Of a stretch of DNA of 64,000 bases, positions 8,555 through 17,835 are shown in pieces; within the stretch, counting starts at the first letter, position 1; every line of letters begins with the position of its first letter. The stretch covers positions 3,534,001-3,598,000 of the forward strand of contig OZ244860.1 of assembly GCA_965221035.1 (NCBI GenBank), in the 5' to 3' direction. The position numbers and the translations under genes are program-made. This DNA comes from UBA6522 sp965221035. Its GTDB lineage: Bacteria > Pseudomonadota > Gammaproteobacteria > Steroidobacterales > Rariloculaceae. The notes below the pieces were generated by a model that saw nothing but the letters and a program-made list of their open reading frames with translations, did no database searches and was not told the DNA's origin.

Positions 8555-11068
8555 ATGAACAAGACGCTCGTCCCGCTGCTGCTGCTCTTGTGCGGTTGTG
8601 AAAGCGAGTCGCCCGCGGAAGCTCCAAGACACCGTGACTTCAATTTCGACTGGCGCTTCACGCTGGCCGACGATCCCGCCTTCAGTGATCCCGCGTTTGA
8701 CGATAGCGCATGGCGTACATTGCGCTTGCCGCACGACTGGTCGATCGAGGCCGCATTCGATGCGTCGCTCGACGGGGCAACCGCCTACCTGCCGGGCGGC
8801 ACAGGCTGGTATCGCAAGGCGTTTCCGACACCGCGCAGGTTGGATACGAGAACGGTCTACCTTTATTTCGACGGCGTTTACAACCACTCGACCGTTTGGG
8901 TAAACGGCTTCGAAGTCGGTGGGCGGGTCAACGGCTACACGCCTTTCTACCTTGATGTTACCGAGCATCTGCGCAGCGATGGGGAAAGGAATGTGGTTGC
9001 CGTCCGTGTTGATCGCACCCGCCACATCGACAGCCGCTGGTACACGGGTTCGGGGATCTATCGCGACGTAGAGCTGATTGTGGTCGACAAGGCGCACGTG
9101 CCTGTCTGGGGTACGTTTGTTACCACGCCCCTGGTCAGTGCCGAAAAGGCAGAGGTCGAGTTGACCGTCGAAGTCGTGAATCGCCACGACCAGCGACAGC
9201 AGTTCTGGATCGAAACCAGCATCTACTCGGCGTCGGGTGAACGGGTTGCCGACGACCGTAGCCGGATCGAACTCGAGAGCGGCGCAGAGACGATCGCGAC
9301 ACAGCGGTTCGAGGTGGAGAACCCCGCGTTATGGGATATCGAAGACCCGCACTTGTACTCTGCACAAACGCTGCTTCGGCGTAACGGCGAAGTGTTTGAC
9401 CGGGTCACGACGTCCTTCGGAATTCGTGACATTCGCTACGACGCGAACGAGGGCTTCTTCCTCAACGGTCGGAATGTCAAGATCAAGGGCGTCAACCTGC
9501 ATCATGACGCGGGTCTGGTTGGTGTCGCCGTTCCGGATGACGTGTGGCGGCGCCGACTGTCAAGGCTCATGGAGGGTGGTGCCAATGCTGTCCGAACCGC
9601 CCACAATCCGCCGTCGAGGAATTTTCTTCAACTGTGCGACGAACTCGGCCTGCTCGTTCAGCACGAGATCTTCGACGAATGGGACTATCCTAAAGACAAG
9701 CGTTTGAACCAGTGGGAGCGACACGACGATTACGTCAGCCGTGGCTACGCCGACTGGTTCCAGGTGCACGCGGAGTCTGATCTCAAGAACGCCGTCAAAC
9801 GCGACCGAAATCACCCGTCCATCGTCCAGTGGAGCATCGGCAACGAAATCGAGTGGACGTTCCCGCGCTACAAGGACGCGACGGGTTACTTCGACATCAA
9901 CGCGCAGGGGAATTACTTCTACAATCCGCCATTCATCGCTCCCGAGGAGATCGAACGGCGCTTTCACCAGAGCCCGGAAGGGGAGTACGTGCTCGCGGAA
10001 ACTGCCCAGCAGCTGTCAGGCTGGTTAAGGGAACTCGATACGACACGCCCGGTGACAGCCAATCTCATCCTGCCATCGGTCAGCCATATCTCCGGCTACA
10101 CGGATGCACTCGACATTGTCGGCTACAGCTATCGCCGCGTTATCTACGACTACGGGCATCGATTGTTCCCGGACAAGATGATCATGGGGACAGAAAACGT
10201 GGTGCAATGGCACGAGTGGCAAGCGGTCGAGGAGCGAGACTTTATCGCCGGGACATTCCTGTGGACGGGCATCGACTATCTCGGCGAGGCGCATGATGCC
10301 TGGCCGCGCAAGGGCACTCCGTCAGGCCTGCTTGACTTGGCCGGGTTCGACAAGCCGTCATTCCACCTGTTCAAGACCTTGTGGGACGAAGCGCCGCATG
10401 TGTACATGACGACTCAGGCCCTGGAGGACTCGATCTACGATGTTTCACCGGATGGTTCGCTCGCTGCCAGGGACAAGTGGGACGAGCGCACGTGGTTCTG
10501 GCATGACGTCAATCGCCACTGGAACTACGAAAGTGGAGATGTGGCTGTTGAAGTGCTGACGAACTGCGACGCTGTCGAACTGCTCCTGAATGGCGCGTCG
10601 CTGGGTGAGCAGCGACTCGCCGACAATCCAGACCGCATCCTCAAGTGGCGAGTGCCATTCCAGGCGGGCGAGCTTGAGGCAAGAGGAAGCTGCAATGCTT
10701 CAGACCTGCTGACAAGTGCCGGACAGCCAGCCGGTCTGGTGCTTTCGACAGACCGCGACGTATTGCCTGTGGACGGGTACGCGGTGGCTCACGTGGAAGT
10801 GCAGGTCGTCGACGAGTCTGGTCTGGCAGTCCGGCACGAAGACGTCGAGATCGCCTTTGAAGTTCCGGACAGCCTTGAGATCCTTGGTGTGGACAACGGA
10901 ACGTCGAATTCGATGGACCGTTACCAGTCCACGCAACTCAGGACCCACGATGGGCGAGCACTGCTGATCGTTCGCGCCCGAGAGCAAGGCATGGCACAGA
11001 TCGCGGTATCAGGCGATGTTCTGCCGGATGCCGTGGTCTCGCTGACAATCGAACCCGCACGTAACTGA
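8555..11068 (+). CDS. GH2 beta-galactosidase-like lipoprotein
   Basis: This 837-aa protein starts MNKTLVPLLLLLCGC, a lipoprotein signal with the lipobox Cys at 15. It should sit in the periplasm or on the outer membrane. I prefer the ATG at 8555 to the one at 8522 because it places the signal correctly. GH2 sugar-binding, Ig-like and TIM-barrel domains follow. WSIGNEIEW gives the acid/base Glu431, and MGTENVVQWHEW gives the nucleophile Glu547. C-terminal Ig-like modules (DUF4982- and Big1-like) complete the shorter GH2 layout. This layout also occurs in exo-acting agarolytic beta-galactosidases that trim agar oligosaccharides. With the neighbouring GH86 enzyme and the anhydrogalactose pathway, I favour that role over general lactose hydrolysis. 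Confidence 0.87.
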   Translation: MNKTLVPLLLLLCGCESESPAEAPRHRDFNFDWRFTLADDPAFSDPAFDDSAWRTLRLPHDWSIEAAFDASLDGATAYLPGGTGWYRKAFPTPRRLDTRTVYLYFDGVYNHSTVWVNGFEVGGRVNGYTPFYLDVTEHLRSDGERNVVAVRVDRTRHIDSRWYTGSGIYRDVELIVVDKAHVPVWGTFVTTPLVSAEKAEVELTVEVVNRHDQRQQFWIETSIYSASGERVADDRSRIELESGAETIATQRFEVENPALWDIEDPHLYSAQTLLRRNGEVFDRVTTSFGIRDIRYDANEGFFLNGRNVKIKGVNLHHDAGLVGVAVPDDVWRRRLSRLMEGGANAVRTAHNPPSRNFLQLCDELGLLVQHEIFDEWDYPKDKRLNQWERHDDYVSRGYADWFQVHAESDLKNAVKRDRNHPSIVQWSIGNEIEWTFPRYKDATGYFDINAQGNYFYNPPFIAPEEIERRFHQSPEGEYVLAETAQQLSGWLRELDTTRPVTANLILPSVSHISGYTDALDIVGYSYRRVIYDYGHRLFPDKMIMGTENVVQWHEWQAVEERDFIAGTFLWTGIDYLGEAHDAWPRKGTPSGLLDLAGFDKPSFHLFKTLWDEAPHVYMTTQALEDSIYDVSPDGSLAARDKWDERTWFWHDVNRHWNYESGDVAVEVLTNCDAVELLLNGASLGEQRLADNPDRILKWRVPFQAGELEARGSCNASDLLTSAGQPAGLVLSTDRDVLPVDGYAVAHVEVQVVDESGLAVRHEDVEIAFEVPDSLEILGVDNGTSNSMDRYQSTQLRTHDGRALLIVRAREQGMAQIAVSGDVLPDAVVSLTIEPARN

Positions 11069-11101
11069 CCGCTGGTACGGGATCGTCAATCGGGAGAACG
11101 C

Positions 11102-11119
11102 TTGCCCGCTATCGGGCAA
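11102..11119. terminator. Hairpin between convergent GH2 and GH86 genes
   Basis: TTGCCCG and CGGGCAA pair around a four-base loop. The stem spans the GH86 stop codon in a 40-base convergent gap. There is no T-run, so intrinsic termination is uncertain. Confidence 0.3.
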
Positions 11120-13475
11120 TCGGCCGGCTGTGGTTGAAGACCTGCAACGCCACTGACGAGATGTGGCCGCCGCTGTCGGCAAAGGTCGCCTCGACGCGGT
11201 TGTTCTCCTGCACCGCGTTCCAGGGCACCGGTATCTCCAGCACTCCGAAAAACGACGCGCGGCCGACCCCGTCGTGATATTGGTCATAACCGCGGAAGTC
11301 CGCGGGGACTTCGACCGCGATTCCATTGACTGATACCATCGGCAGCAGGGAGAGCCCGTGCGCGCGTCCGACACCCAGGCGCAGCACGGCTTCTCCGTCC
11401 GTTCCCCTTGGGACTCCGTCGACGTCGAATGGAAGTGTCGAATTGGCGCTGATGGGCCGCAGCATCGTCTCGGCGTAATGCTTGCTTTCCACCGCGCTTT
11501 CTTCGATGGCGATGTCGGCGTCGAACTCGACGTGCAGGACCATCGTGCCTTCCGCTCCCAACCGCAGGGATTCCGGCAACGCGGCCGGACTGGTGGTCTC
11601 AAGCACGGGCATTTCGTCGTCAAGGTAAAGGTGTTTCACGGTGATTCGAGTCGGCGCCGCGGTTCCCGGCCCGTCGAGTGCGATGCCGAGGTAGGCGTCC
11701 TCGAACTCGAGGCTGTTGGCGATGACGAACAGGTCCCGGCCGTCCAGGTAGGCGTCCACCAGGATGTCGGGATCATCGGCGTACGAGTCCACCCGGGTTC
11801 CACCGACATCGGCCCACAGCTCGTAGAACTTGACCATCTCGGTGTAGACCCACTCGTCCCCTGTCTCGCCGGCTGCCTCGGAGGCCTGGCGCATCAGACG
11901 CCAGTAATAGGGAACCGTGTCGGAAACCCGGCCCCACTCCGCCTTGACGGGGATGAAGGGAATGGTCTTCCGGATGATGTCCGGGCGTTCCATGAACGCC
12001 ATGAGCATTGAGTTGATGGCCTTGATGGCCAGCCAGTCGCGCAGCGGCGACCAGGGCTGGTTGTACAGGCCGTGAACCTGCGAGCCGTATTCGGAAATGA
12101 CCAGTGGCATGGGTGCGCCGAACTTCAGCGTTGCGTAGTGTTCCAGCATGTCGAGTGTCGCTTCGAGATTGCTGCCCTTGCGGTATTGCTCGGTCAGCCG
12201 GCCGCCTACCGTGAAGTTGGGGAAGTCGTAGAGATGGATGGCGAGAAAGTCCATGTTGTGTCCCGCGATGTCCAGGAACGCCTTGTGACGCTCGTGCCAG
12301 CGGTTGAAGCCATCCCGCTCGAAGTCCGGAAACGCGGCGCCGTAGCCGCCGATCAGCACATCGTCGTTGGTTGCCCGGATCGCCGCGGCGACGGCGTTGT
12401 GGAACCTGAATATCTTGCCCAGGTCCTCGGGCACGTCCGCCGCGTCGACCAGGTCGTAGACCGGCTCGTTCATGACCTCTACATGGACCGGCTTCGGTTG
12501 ACCGTCGGAGTCCGCCGTTCCCTGACGGAAAAACCTGGACAGGAATTGCCCCATGTAATGTCCGGTGGCTGTTCCGAACGGCTCCGAAGGGGTGTCCGCC
12601 TGGGAGAAGGCCCATCCCTGGTTCGTGGTCTGTCCGTCAGGCCAGTAGGGATGCTGCTGCGCGCCGACGATCAGATCGGTACCGCGCTGTTCGTGCCGGC
12701 GCGAAGTAACCGCATTCGCGTTGGTGGTGGAGGCATAGTTCCGGCGCGCATCCGCGCCGCGTGTCGCGACGGCGGTCTCGTCGACAAAGCCGGGCCGGTT
12801 GGGGTCTTCGGGCAGTTGCTGGAGTTGCCAGGCCATGGCGCCCGTGTCGCGCCCGAAATAAACGTCGTAGGTTTCCACGAATTCCGTGAGAAGATCGGCC
12901 GATGCGTTGGGTGCGGACCGGCTCTGGGAGTTGTTGCCGAACCAGTCCTGTCCGGCGTGCGACGAGTGGATGGTGATGTACTTGCGGCGGTCGAAGGCGT
13001 CGATACCCCCGACCGTGTGGCGAACGTCCGCGTTGATCTCAATCCGGACCGTCGGCGCGGCGATGGTCGTGACGCGAAATTCGGCTGACACGCCTCCGAC
13101 GGTGAGGGTCGCCAGGGTGTCAGTCGAAAATTCGCCCGATGCCCTGACGCGTACCGTTACCGCCTGACCGTCGGAAACCGTACCGGGAGAGCCGGAGTAG
13201 CTGCCGCCGTCCACCGAATATTCGCCGCCTGAGATCGACACGTCGGCCGCTGCGGACAACCCTGTGATCGTGACGCTCTCGGAGACGGTCTGGGCATCGC
13301 GCTCCGCACCGGTGACAGGGGTGAACGAAAATGCGTCGGGCGTGGTGTCCGCCGATGGAGGCGGTGGGGCCGGGGTCACGCCGTCGCCGCCGGTTCCTCC
13401 CCCTCCGCCGCCGCAAGCGGATACGAGCGCCAGCATGAGCAGCAGGCCTGTTGCGGTGCAGGGTCGTCGATTCAT
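11109..13475 (-). CDS. GH86-type beta-agarase/beta-porphyranase lipoprotein
   Basis: This 788-aa protein has a lipoprotein signal (ALVSAC, Cys21) and a Gly/Pro-rich linker at about residues 22-41. One Ig-like repeat follows (about 46-137, with ISGGEYSVDGGSYSG), then a clan-A glycosidase module. MNEPVYDL holds the likely acid/base Glu and ISEYGSQ the likely nucleophile Glu, 125 residues apart, with a C-terminal beta-sandwich. The KYITIHSSH opening and GRDTGAMAWQL pattern resemble GH86 agarases and porphyranases, which cut beta-1,4 bonds in agar or porphyran. The family call rests on recognition, not a search. A longer frame extends upstream, but it overlaps the aldolase gene, so I start at the ATG at 13475-13473, which overlaps the aldolase stop (ATGA). 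Confidence 0.75.
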   Translation of the reverse strand: MNRRPCTATGLLLMLALVSACGGGGGGTGGDGVTPAPPPPSADTTPDAFSFTPVTGAERDAQTVSESVTITGLSAAADVSISGGEYSVDGGSYSGSPGTVSDGQAVTVRVRASGEFSTDTLATLTVGGVSAEFRVTTIAAPTVRIEINADVRHTVGGIDAFDRRKYITIHSSHAGQDWFGNNSQSRSAPNASADLLTEFVETYDVYFGRDTGAMAWQLQQLPEDPNRPGFVDETAVATRGADARRNYASTTNANAVTSRRHEQRGTDLIVGAQQHPYWPDGQTTNQGWAFSQADTPSEPFGTATGHYMGQFLSRFFRQGTADSDGQPKPVHVEVMNEPVYDLVDAADVPEDLGKIFRFHNAVAAAIRATNDDVLIGGYGAAFPDFERDGFNRWHERHKAFLDIAGHNMDFLAIHLYDFPNFTVGGRLTEQYRKGSNLEATLDMLEHYATLKFGAPMPLVISEYGSQVHGLYNQPWSPLRDWLAIKAINSMLMAFMERPDIIRKTIPFIPVKAEWGRVSDTVPYYWRLMRQASEAAGETGDEWVYTEMVKFYELWADVGGTRVDSYADDPDILVDAYLDGRDLFVIANSLEFEDAYLGIALDGPGTAAPTRITVKHLYLDDEMPVLETTSPAALPESLRLGAEGTMVLHVEFDADIAIEESAVESKHYAETMLRPISANSTLPFDVDGVPRGTDGEAVLRLGVGRAHGLSLLPMVSVNGIAVEVPADFRGYDQYHDGVGRASFFGVLEIPVPWNAVQENNRVEATFADSGGHISSVALQVFNHSRPIAR

Positions 13476-14092
13476 GTTGACCGCACCAATGCCGCTGCCT
13501 TGCTTGCGACCTGCTCGGGGCTGTCGCCGGGCTTGAAGATGTCGCTGCCGATGCCGAATCCCGACGCGCCTGCGGCCCGGTAGGTCGAAATATTGCCTGC
13601 GGAAATGCCGCCGGTGGCGACGAGCGCACTTTCGTCGGGAAGGACGGCCTTCAGTGCCGAGAAGTACCCCGGTCCCAATGTGTTTGCAGGAAAGATCTTC
13701 AGCGCGTCCGCGCCGGCGTGCAGGCCCGCAAAGGCTTCGCTCGGTGTCATGCTGCCGGGTATCGAGGCCATGTCGAGTTGCCTGGTTTTCTCGATCACAT
13801 CCGGGGCGGTGTTGGGGCTGACGATGAGCTGGCCGCCGGCGGCCGCGACAGCGCCCACGTCCCTGGCGCGCAGCACGGTGCCGGCGCCGCAAAGCCCGCG
13901 TCCCGCCATGCTGGTGCGCAACCGTTCGATGCTGGTGAGCGGGGAGGGCGAGTTGAGCGGAATCTCGATGATACGGATGCCCTGTTCCAGCAGGACATCG
14001 GCCACCGCGACCACTTCATCCGGCTTGATACCGCGAAGGATCGCGATGATCGGAGAGTCATCAAGGTATTCTCTCAGGCGGTGATGCGCCAT
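13472..14092 (-). CDS. dgoA: 2-dehydro-3-deoxy-6-phosphogalactonate/gluconate aldolase
   Basis: This 206-aa protein is a class I KDPG/KDPGal aldolase. AILRGIKPDEV and IEIPLNSPSP near the N-terminus resemble DgoA more than Eda. The Schiff-base Lys lies in DALKIFPAN, and ATGGISAGN follows. It splits 2-keto-3-deoxy-6-phosphogalactonate (or the gluconate form) into pyruvate and glyceraldehyde 3-phosphate, which is the last step of anhydrogalactose and galactonate catabolism. It is the first gene of a minus-strand pair with the GH86 enzyme (ATGA overlap) and diverges from the main operon. No 2-keto-3-deoxygalactonate kinase is visible in the window, so that step must be encoded elsewhere or bypassed. 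Confidence 0.88.
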   Translation of the reverse strand: MAHHRLREYLDDSPIIAILRGIKPDEVVAVADVLLEQGIRIIEIPLNSPSPLTSIERLRTSMAGRGLCGAGTVLRARDVGAVAAAGGQLIVSPNTAPDVIEKTRQLDMASIPGSMTPSEAFAGLHAGADALKIFPANTLGPGYFSALKAVLPDESALVATGGISAGNISTYRAAGASGFGIGSDIFKPGDSPEQVASKAAALVRST

Positions 14093-14170
14093 GGTTTCCC
14101 TATCCCGGACATGTCCGTGAATGCGTTCACGGTTCCATCGAGTCCAGTGTAATGCCAGGCCTGCCACGTG

Positions 14171-14213
14171 TAAATATTTAATTGTTAACAATAAATCGTG
14201 CGCTATGTATAAT
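14171..14213 (+). promoter_or_regulatory. Promoter of the main catabolic operon with ATTGTTAACAAT operator (site C)
   Basis: TTAACA (14185-14190) and TATAAT (14208-14213) are spaced by exactly 17 bases, making this the best-looking promoter in the window. The perfect palindrome ATTGTTAACAAT (14181-14192) covers the -35. A second perfect palindrome, TAAATATTTA, abuts it at 14171-14180. The core is the same TTGT-N2-ACAA form as sites A, B and D. It would control the transporter gene at 14288 and everything co-transcribed with it. Confidence 0.7.
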
Positions 14214-14287
14214 CTGGCGGTTTGCCGTGTCAAGCGCGACGAATGATGGTTTGTCCGCATCCGGCCCCAGCCGACGAGGCAGTCTGA

Positions 14288-15865
14288 ATGGATTTTCGTG
14301 CCACCGCCTTTCGCTACGCGTTCATCGTCGCGCTGGGTGGGTTCATCTTCGGGCTGGACGCCGCGCTGATTTCCGGCACGGTTCGTTTCGTCGCCGTCGA
14401 GTTCGGCCTGTCGGACCTGGAAGTCGGCGCCGTGGTCAGCGCGCCCGGGTTCGGTGTGATCTTCGCCTTGCTCGCAGCCGGCCACATCGCCGCCATGATC
14501 GGCCGCAAGAAGACGTTGCTGGTCATCGCGGCGCTGTACCTGGTTTCCGCCATCGCTTCGGTGATCGCGCCGAATTTCGAGTCCCTGGTGGCCGCGCGCT
14601 TCCTGGGCGGTCTGGCGTTCACGTCGCTGTCGCTCGCGTCGATGTACATCGGCGAGATCGCCCCCTCCGGGATGCGGGGCAAACTGGTCTCCATGAACCA
14701 GTTCAATATCGTCATCGGCCTGTCGGCCGCCTACTTTGCCAATTTCGCAATCCTCCAGGCGGCCAATTCCGGCGCCGCGTGGGCCGAGGCTGTCGGCATC
14801 GCCGACTACACGTGGCGCTTCATGCTGGGAACGGAAATCGTACCCGCGCTGGCCTGGTTGCTGCTGTTGCTGGCGATTCCGGAAAGCCCGCGCTGGCTGG
14901 TTCAGAAGGGCGACCTGGATTCGGCCCGCCGGGTGATGTCGAACCTCGTGCCGCCAGAGCGGATCGACGGCGCGATCAGGGAAATTCAGGCGAGCCTCGG
15001 CCATGTCGATGATCGCAGGTCCCTTGTGTCGCAGCTCGCCACCCTTTTCGATCGACGCATGCGGACGGTGTTCTGGCTGGGCCTGACGATTGCCGCGGTG
15101 CAGCCGATCACCGGGATCAATTCGATCCTGTTCTACGCACCGACGGTGTTCGAGCAAACCGGCATCGGCACGGATGCCGCCTTCACGCAGGCCGTGGTCG
15201 TCGGCATCGTCAGCGTCTGCTTCACGGCGATGGCGTTGCTGCTCATCGACCGCGTGGGACGGCGCCCCATGACGCTGTTCGGACTGACCTGGGCGGCGGT
15301 GAGCCTGTTCGTCGGCGCGTGGGCCTTCTCCAACGCGACATACGTTCTCGACGCCGGCGTATTGGCCAACCTTGGCGGTGGTGTCGACGCTGAAAGCCTG
15401 CGCACGCTGTTCGGCGTGCAATACTTCAGCGACGTCGAGTTCAAGTCCGCCGTGGAGGCGGCCATCGGCGAGGCGGCGCTGAGGGAGAACGAAAGCGTGC
15501 TGCTGGAAAACGCGGCCAACCTGAACGCAGCCGTTATACTTGTCGCCATCGTCAGCTTCATCGCGGCGTTCAATTTCTCCATCGGGCCCATCATGTGGGT
15601 GTTGTTCTCGGAGATTTTTCCGATCTATGTCCGCAGCATCGCCATTCCGAGTTTCGCGCTGGTGACGAGCATCGTGAACTACCTTGTGAATCAGTTCTTC
15701 CCCTGGCAGCTCAACAACATGGGTGCGGCGGAAATCCTCGCGTCCTACGCGACATGCATCGTGGTGGGGTTGGTGATCCTGTACCGGATCCTTCCGGAAA
15801 CCAAAAACAAGACCATCGAAGAAATCGAGCTTGAATTGACCCGTCCCGGAGTCGCGTCGGCGTGA
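14288..15865 (+). CDS. MFS sugar:proton symporter (SP family)
   Basis: This 525-aa protein has 12 predicted membrane segments and the sugar-porter signatures: GGFIFGLDAALISG near residue 15, a GRKK loop after TM2, PESPRWLVQKG before the central loop, QPITGINSILFYAP in TM7, DRVGRR between TM8 and TM9, and PETKNKTIEEIE near the C-terminus. It resembles XylE/AraE/GalP-type carriers. A loop of about 90 residues after TM9 (about 355-420) is longer than in those proteins. It is the first gene of the plus-strand operon. Its TGA overlaps the GTG start of the SDR (GTGA). Monomeric galactose, 3,6-anhydrogalactose or a methylated sugar is the plausible cargo. Confidence 0.9.
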   Translation: MDFRATAFRYAFIVALGGFIFGLDAALISGTVRFVAVEFGLSDLEVGAVVSAPGFGVIFALLAAGHIAAMIGRKKTLLVIAALYLVSAIASVIAPNFESLVAARFLGGLAFTSLSLASMYIGEIAPSGMRGKLVSMNQFNIVIGLSAAYFANFAILQAANSGAAWAEAVGIADYTWRFMLGTEIVPALAWLLLLLAIPESPRWLVQKGDLDSARRVMSNLVPPERIDGAIREIQASLGHVDDRRSLVSQLATLFDRRMRTVFWLGLTIAAVQPITGINSILFYAPTVFEQTGIGTDAAFTQAVVVGIVSVCFTAMALLLIDRVGRRPMTLFGLTWAAVSLFVGAWAFSNATYVLDAGVLANLGGGVDAESLRTLFGVQYFSDVEFKSAVEAAIGEAALRENESVLLENAANLNAAVILVAIVSFIAAFNFSIGPIMWVLFSEIFPIYVRSIAIPSFALVTSIVNYLVNQFFPWQLNNMGAAEILASYATCIVVGLVILYRILPETKNKTIEEIELELTRPGVASA

Positions 15866-16644
15866 AGTCACTGCTCGAGGGAAAGCGCATTCTCGTCACC
15901 GGCGCGGCCGCCGGAATCGGCCTGGGTATCGCGCGTGCCTGCGCCACGGCCGGTGCGTCGCTGGTGGTCGCGGATGTCGACTACCCGCGTCTGGTCGATG
16001 CGACGCGCTCCCTGACGGACGATCCGAAATCCCTGCATGCGGTCGAACTGGATGTGTGCAAGCCTGCCGACGTGCGGGCGTTTTTCGAGGATCTGAAAGC
16101 GCGTTTCGACAAGCTGGACGGGCTCGTGAACAATGCCGGTGTCACCGTCGTGGCGGACTTCATTGACTTCACGGAAGACGATCTCGAGCGGCTCTGGACC
16201 ACCAATCTGCGACCGGTATTCATCTTCTGCCAGGAGGCCGCGAGGCTGATGATGGCGAGCGGCGGCGGGGCGATCGTCAACATCGGTTCGAATCACTCCC
16301 TGGCCAGCACGCCCGGTTACGAGATGTACGCTGCCACCAAGGGCGGCATCGCGGCGATGACGCGGGCCATGAGCTGGAGCCTCGGCTCCCACGGTATTCG
16401 CGTCAACACCCTGAGTCCGGGGCTGACGCACACCGAGGCCGTTGAAGGAATTGTCAAGGCCCACCCCCGCCTGCTGGAGTCGTTCAACCGGCTGCATGCC
16501 TCGGGGCGCTACGCGACGGTGGAAGAGATTGGCGAAACGGCGGCGTTTCTCCTGTCGGACAGTGCCGCGGCGATAACGGGCGCGGAAATCGTGGCGGATC
16601 ATGGCTTGTCGGCCATGCTTTGCCGTTCGGAAGACCTGAAGTAG
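15862..16644 (+). CDS. Short-chain dehydrogenase/reductase (sugar or keto-sugar-acid)
   Basis: This 260-aa classical SDR has the cofactor motif TGAAAGIG at about residue 14, NNAG near 90, the Ser of NIGSNHS, and the YAATK catalytic Tyr/Lys pair. It starts at a GTG overlapping the transporter stop and lies seven bases before the dehydratase-like gene, so it belongs to the same operon. In agar degraders, L-2-keto-3-deoxygalactonate can be converted to D-KDG by two oxidoreductases. This SDR and the one at 26302 could be that pair. It might equally oxidise the sugar to its lactone. Sequence alone does not decide. Confidence 0.85.
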   Translation: MKSLLEGKRILVTGAAAGIGLGIARACATAGASLVVADVDYPRLVDATRSLTDDPKSLHAVELDVCKPADVRAFFEDLKARFDKLDGLVNNAGVTVVADFIDFTEDDLERLWTTNLRPVFIFCQEAARLMMASGGGAIVNIGSNHSLASTPGYEMYAATKGGIAAMTRAMSWSLGSHGIRVNTLSPGLTHTEAVEGIVKAHPRLLESFNRLHASGRYATVEEIGETAAFLLSDSAAAITGAEIVADHGLSAMLCRSEDLK

Positions 16645-16651
16645 GACTGTC

Positions 16652-17809
16652 ATGAAGATTACGGACATCAAGGCCTATCCGGTCTGGGTCGGTTACCGCA
16701 ACCTCTGCCTGGTGAAGGTCGAGACGGATGCCGGGATCCACGGCTGGGGCGAGTCCGGCATCTCCAGCCGCGAACTGGCGGTGGTCGGAGTGATCAGGCA
16801 TTTCAGGGAATTCCTCATTGGCCAGGACGCCACCCGTATCGGCGCAATCTGGCAGGAGATGTACCGCAGTCAGTATTTCGAGGGCGGCCGCGTGCTGACC
16901 GCGGCGATTTCCGCCATCGACATCGCGCTGTGGGATATCGCGGGCAAGGCGCTGGGGGTCCCGATCCATCGCTTGCTCGGAGGCAAGCAACGGGAGACCG
17001 TACCGTGTTTCGTGACCACGACGCGGCCCTTCGACGAGTCTCTGGTCGAAGATGCCAAGGCGCTGGCGTCGTCGGGCTGGCGGGTGATTCGCGCCACCGC
17101 CGGCGAATGGGGATCGACGGAACATGCGACCGAACTGGATGTCCGCAAGTCCATCGCGGCCGCCGCGGCGGTCCTGTCCGAAGTGCGGCAGGAACTGGGC
17201 AATGCCGTAACACTCGGAATCGACTACCACCACCGGTTGACGGTGGCCGAGACGGCGTCCTTTTGCCAGAAGATGCCGCGGGGCACGCTGGACTTCATCG
17301 AGGACCCGATCCGACACCAGACGCCCGAGGCGTACGAGATCCTGCGGCAGATGGTCGACGTACCGTTCGCGATCGGCGAGGAATGTGCCAGCAAGTGGGA
17401 CTTCATGCGATACATCGAGCAGGGGATCACCAGCTTCGCAAGGATCGATCTCTGTAATGTCGGCGGTCTCACGGAGGCCGTGAAGGTCGCCGCGGCGGCT
17501 GAGACCCACTATATCGACATGATGCCCCACGATCCGCTGGGGCCGATCTGCACGGCCGTGACCATCCAGTTCGCCGCGGCCGTTCCGAATTTCGCGTGGT
17601 GCGAATACCTGTCCCGCGAGAGCGGCCATCGGTCCGAAAGCGACCTGCTGTTTACCGGCTCGCCCCGGGAAAGCGGGGGCTCGTATCTCGCGGGCGATGC
17701 GCCAGGGCACGGCGTGGACGTCAACGACGAGGAACTCACCAAGGAATCCTTCAAGTTCTGGGAGGCGCCGCGGATGAAGAAACCGGACGGGTCCTTCACC
17801 AACTGGTAA
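16652..17809 (+). CDS. Galactonate-dehydratase-like enolase-superfamily enzyme
   Basis: This 385-aa protein is in the mandelate racemase subgroup. It begins MKITDIKAYPVWVG and has GWGESGISSRE near residue 30, ALWDIAGKALG near 90, the metal-ligand region LGIDYHHR, IEDPIRH and the Glu of GEECASKW, and a C-terminal HDPLGPI with the catalytic His. These match DgoD, which dehydrates D-galactonate to 2-keto-3-deoxygalactonate. Its pairing with the cycloisomerase next door gives one enzyme for D-galactose-derived and one for anhydro-L-galactose-derived acids. A methylated aldonate is a possible alternative substrate given the downstream methyl-transfer genes. Confidence 0.83.
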   Translation: MKITDIKAYPVWVGYRNLCLVKVETDAGIHGWGESGISSRELAVVGVIRHFREFLIGQDATRIGAIWQEMYRSQYFEGGRVLTAAISAIDIALWDIAGKALGVPIHRLLGGKQRETVPCFVTTTRPFDESLVEDAKALASSGWRVIRATAGEWGSTEHATELDVRKSIAAAAAVLSEVRQELGNAVTLGIDYHHRLTVAETASFCQKMPRGTLDFIEDPIRHQTPEAYEILRQMVDVPFAIGEECASKWDFMRYIEQGITSFARIDLCNVGGLTEAVKVAAAAETHYIDMMPHDPLGPICTAVTIQFAAAVPNFAWCEYLSRESGHRSESDLLFTGSPRESGGSYLAGDAPGHGVDVNDEELTKESFKFWEAPRMKKPDGSFTNW

Positions 17810-17835
17810 TCGGTCATGACCACCGACATACGAAA

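Noticed and set aside
13476..13892. N-terminal extension of the GH86 protein
   Set aside because: The extension is Arg-rich, overlaps the aldolase gene, and would hide the lipoprotein signal that starts at 13475.
13472..15871. A very long minus-strand open frame (799 codons) reading through the sugar-transporter gene into the aldolase
   Set aside because: Only its last part, the aldolase from 14092, has a recognisable protein. The rest is low-complexity His/Arg/Glu-rich sequence antisense to a well-defined transporter.
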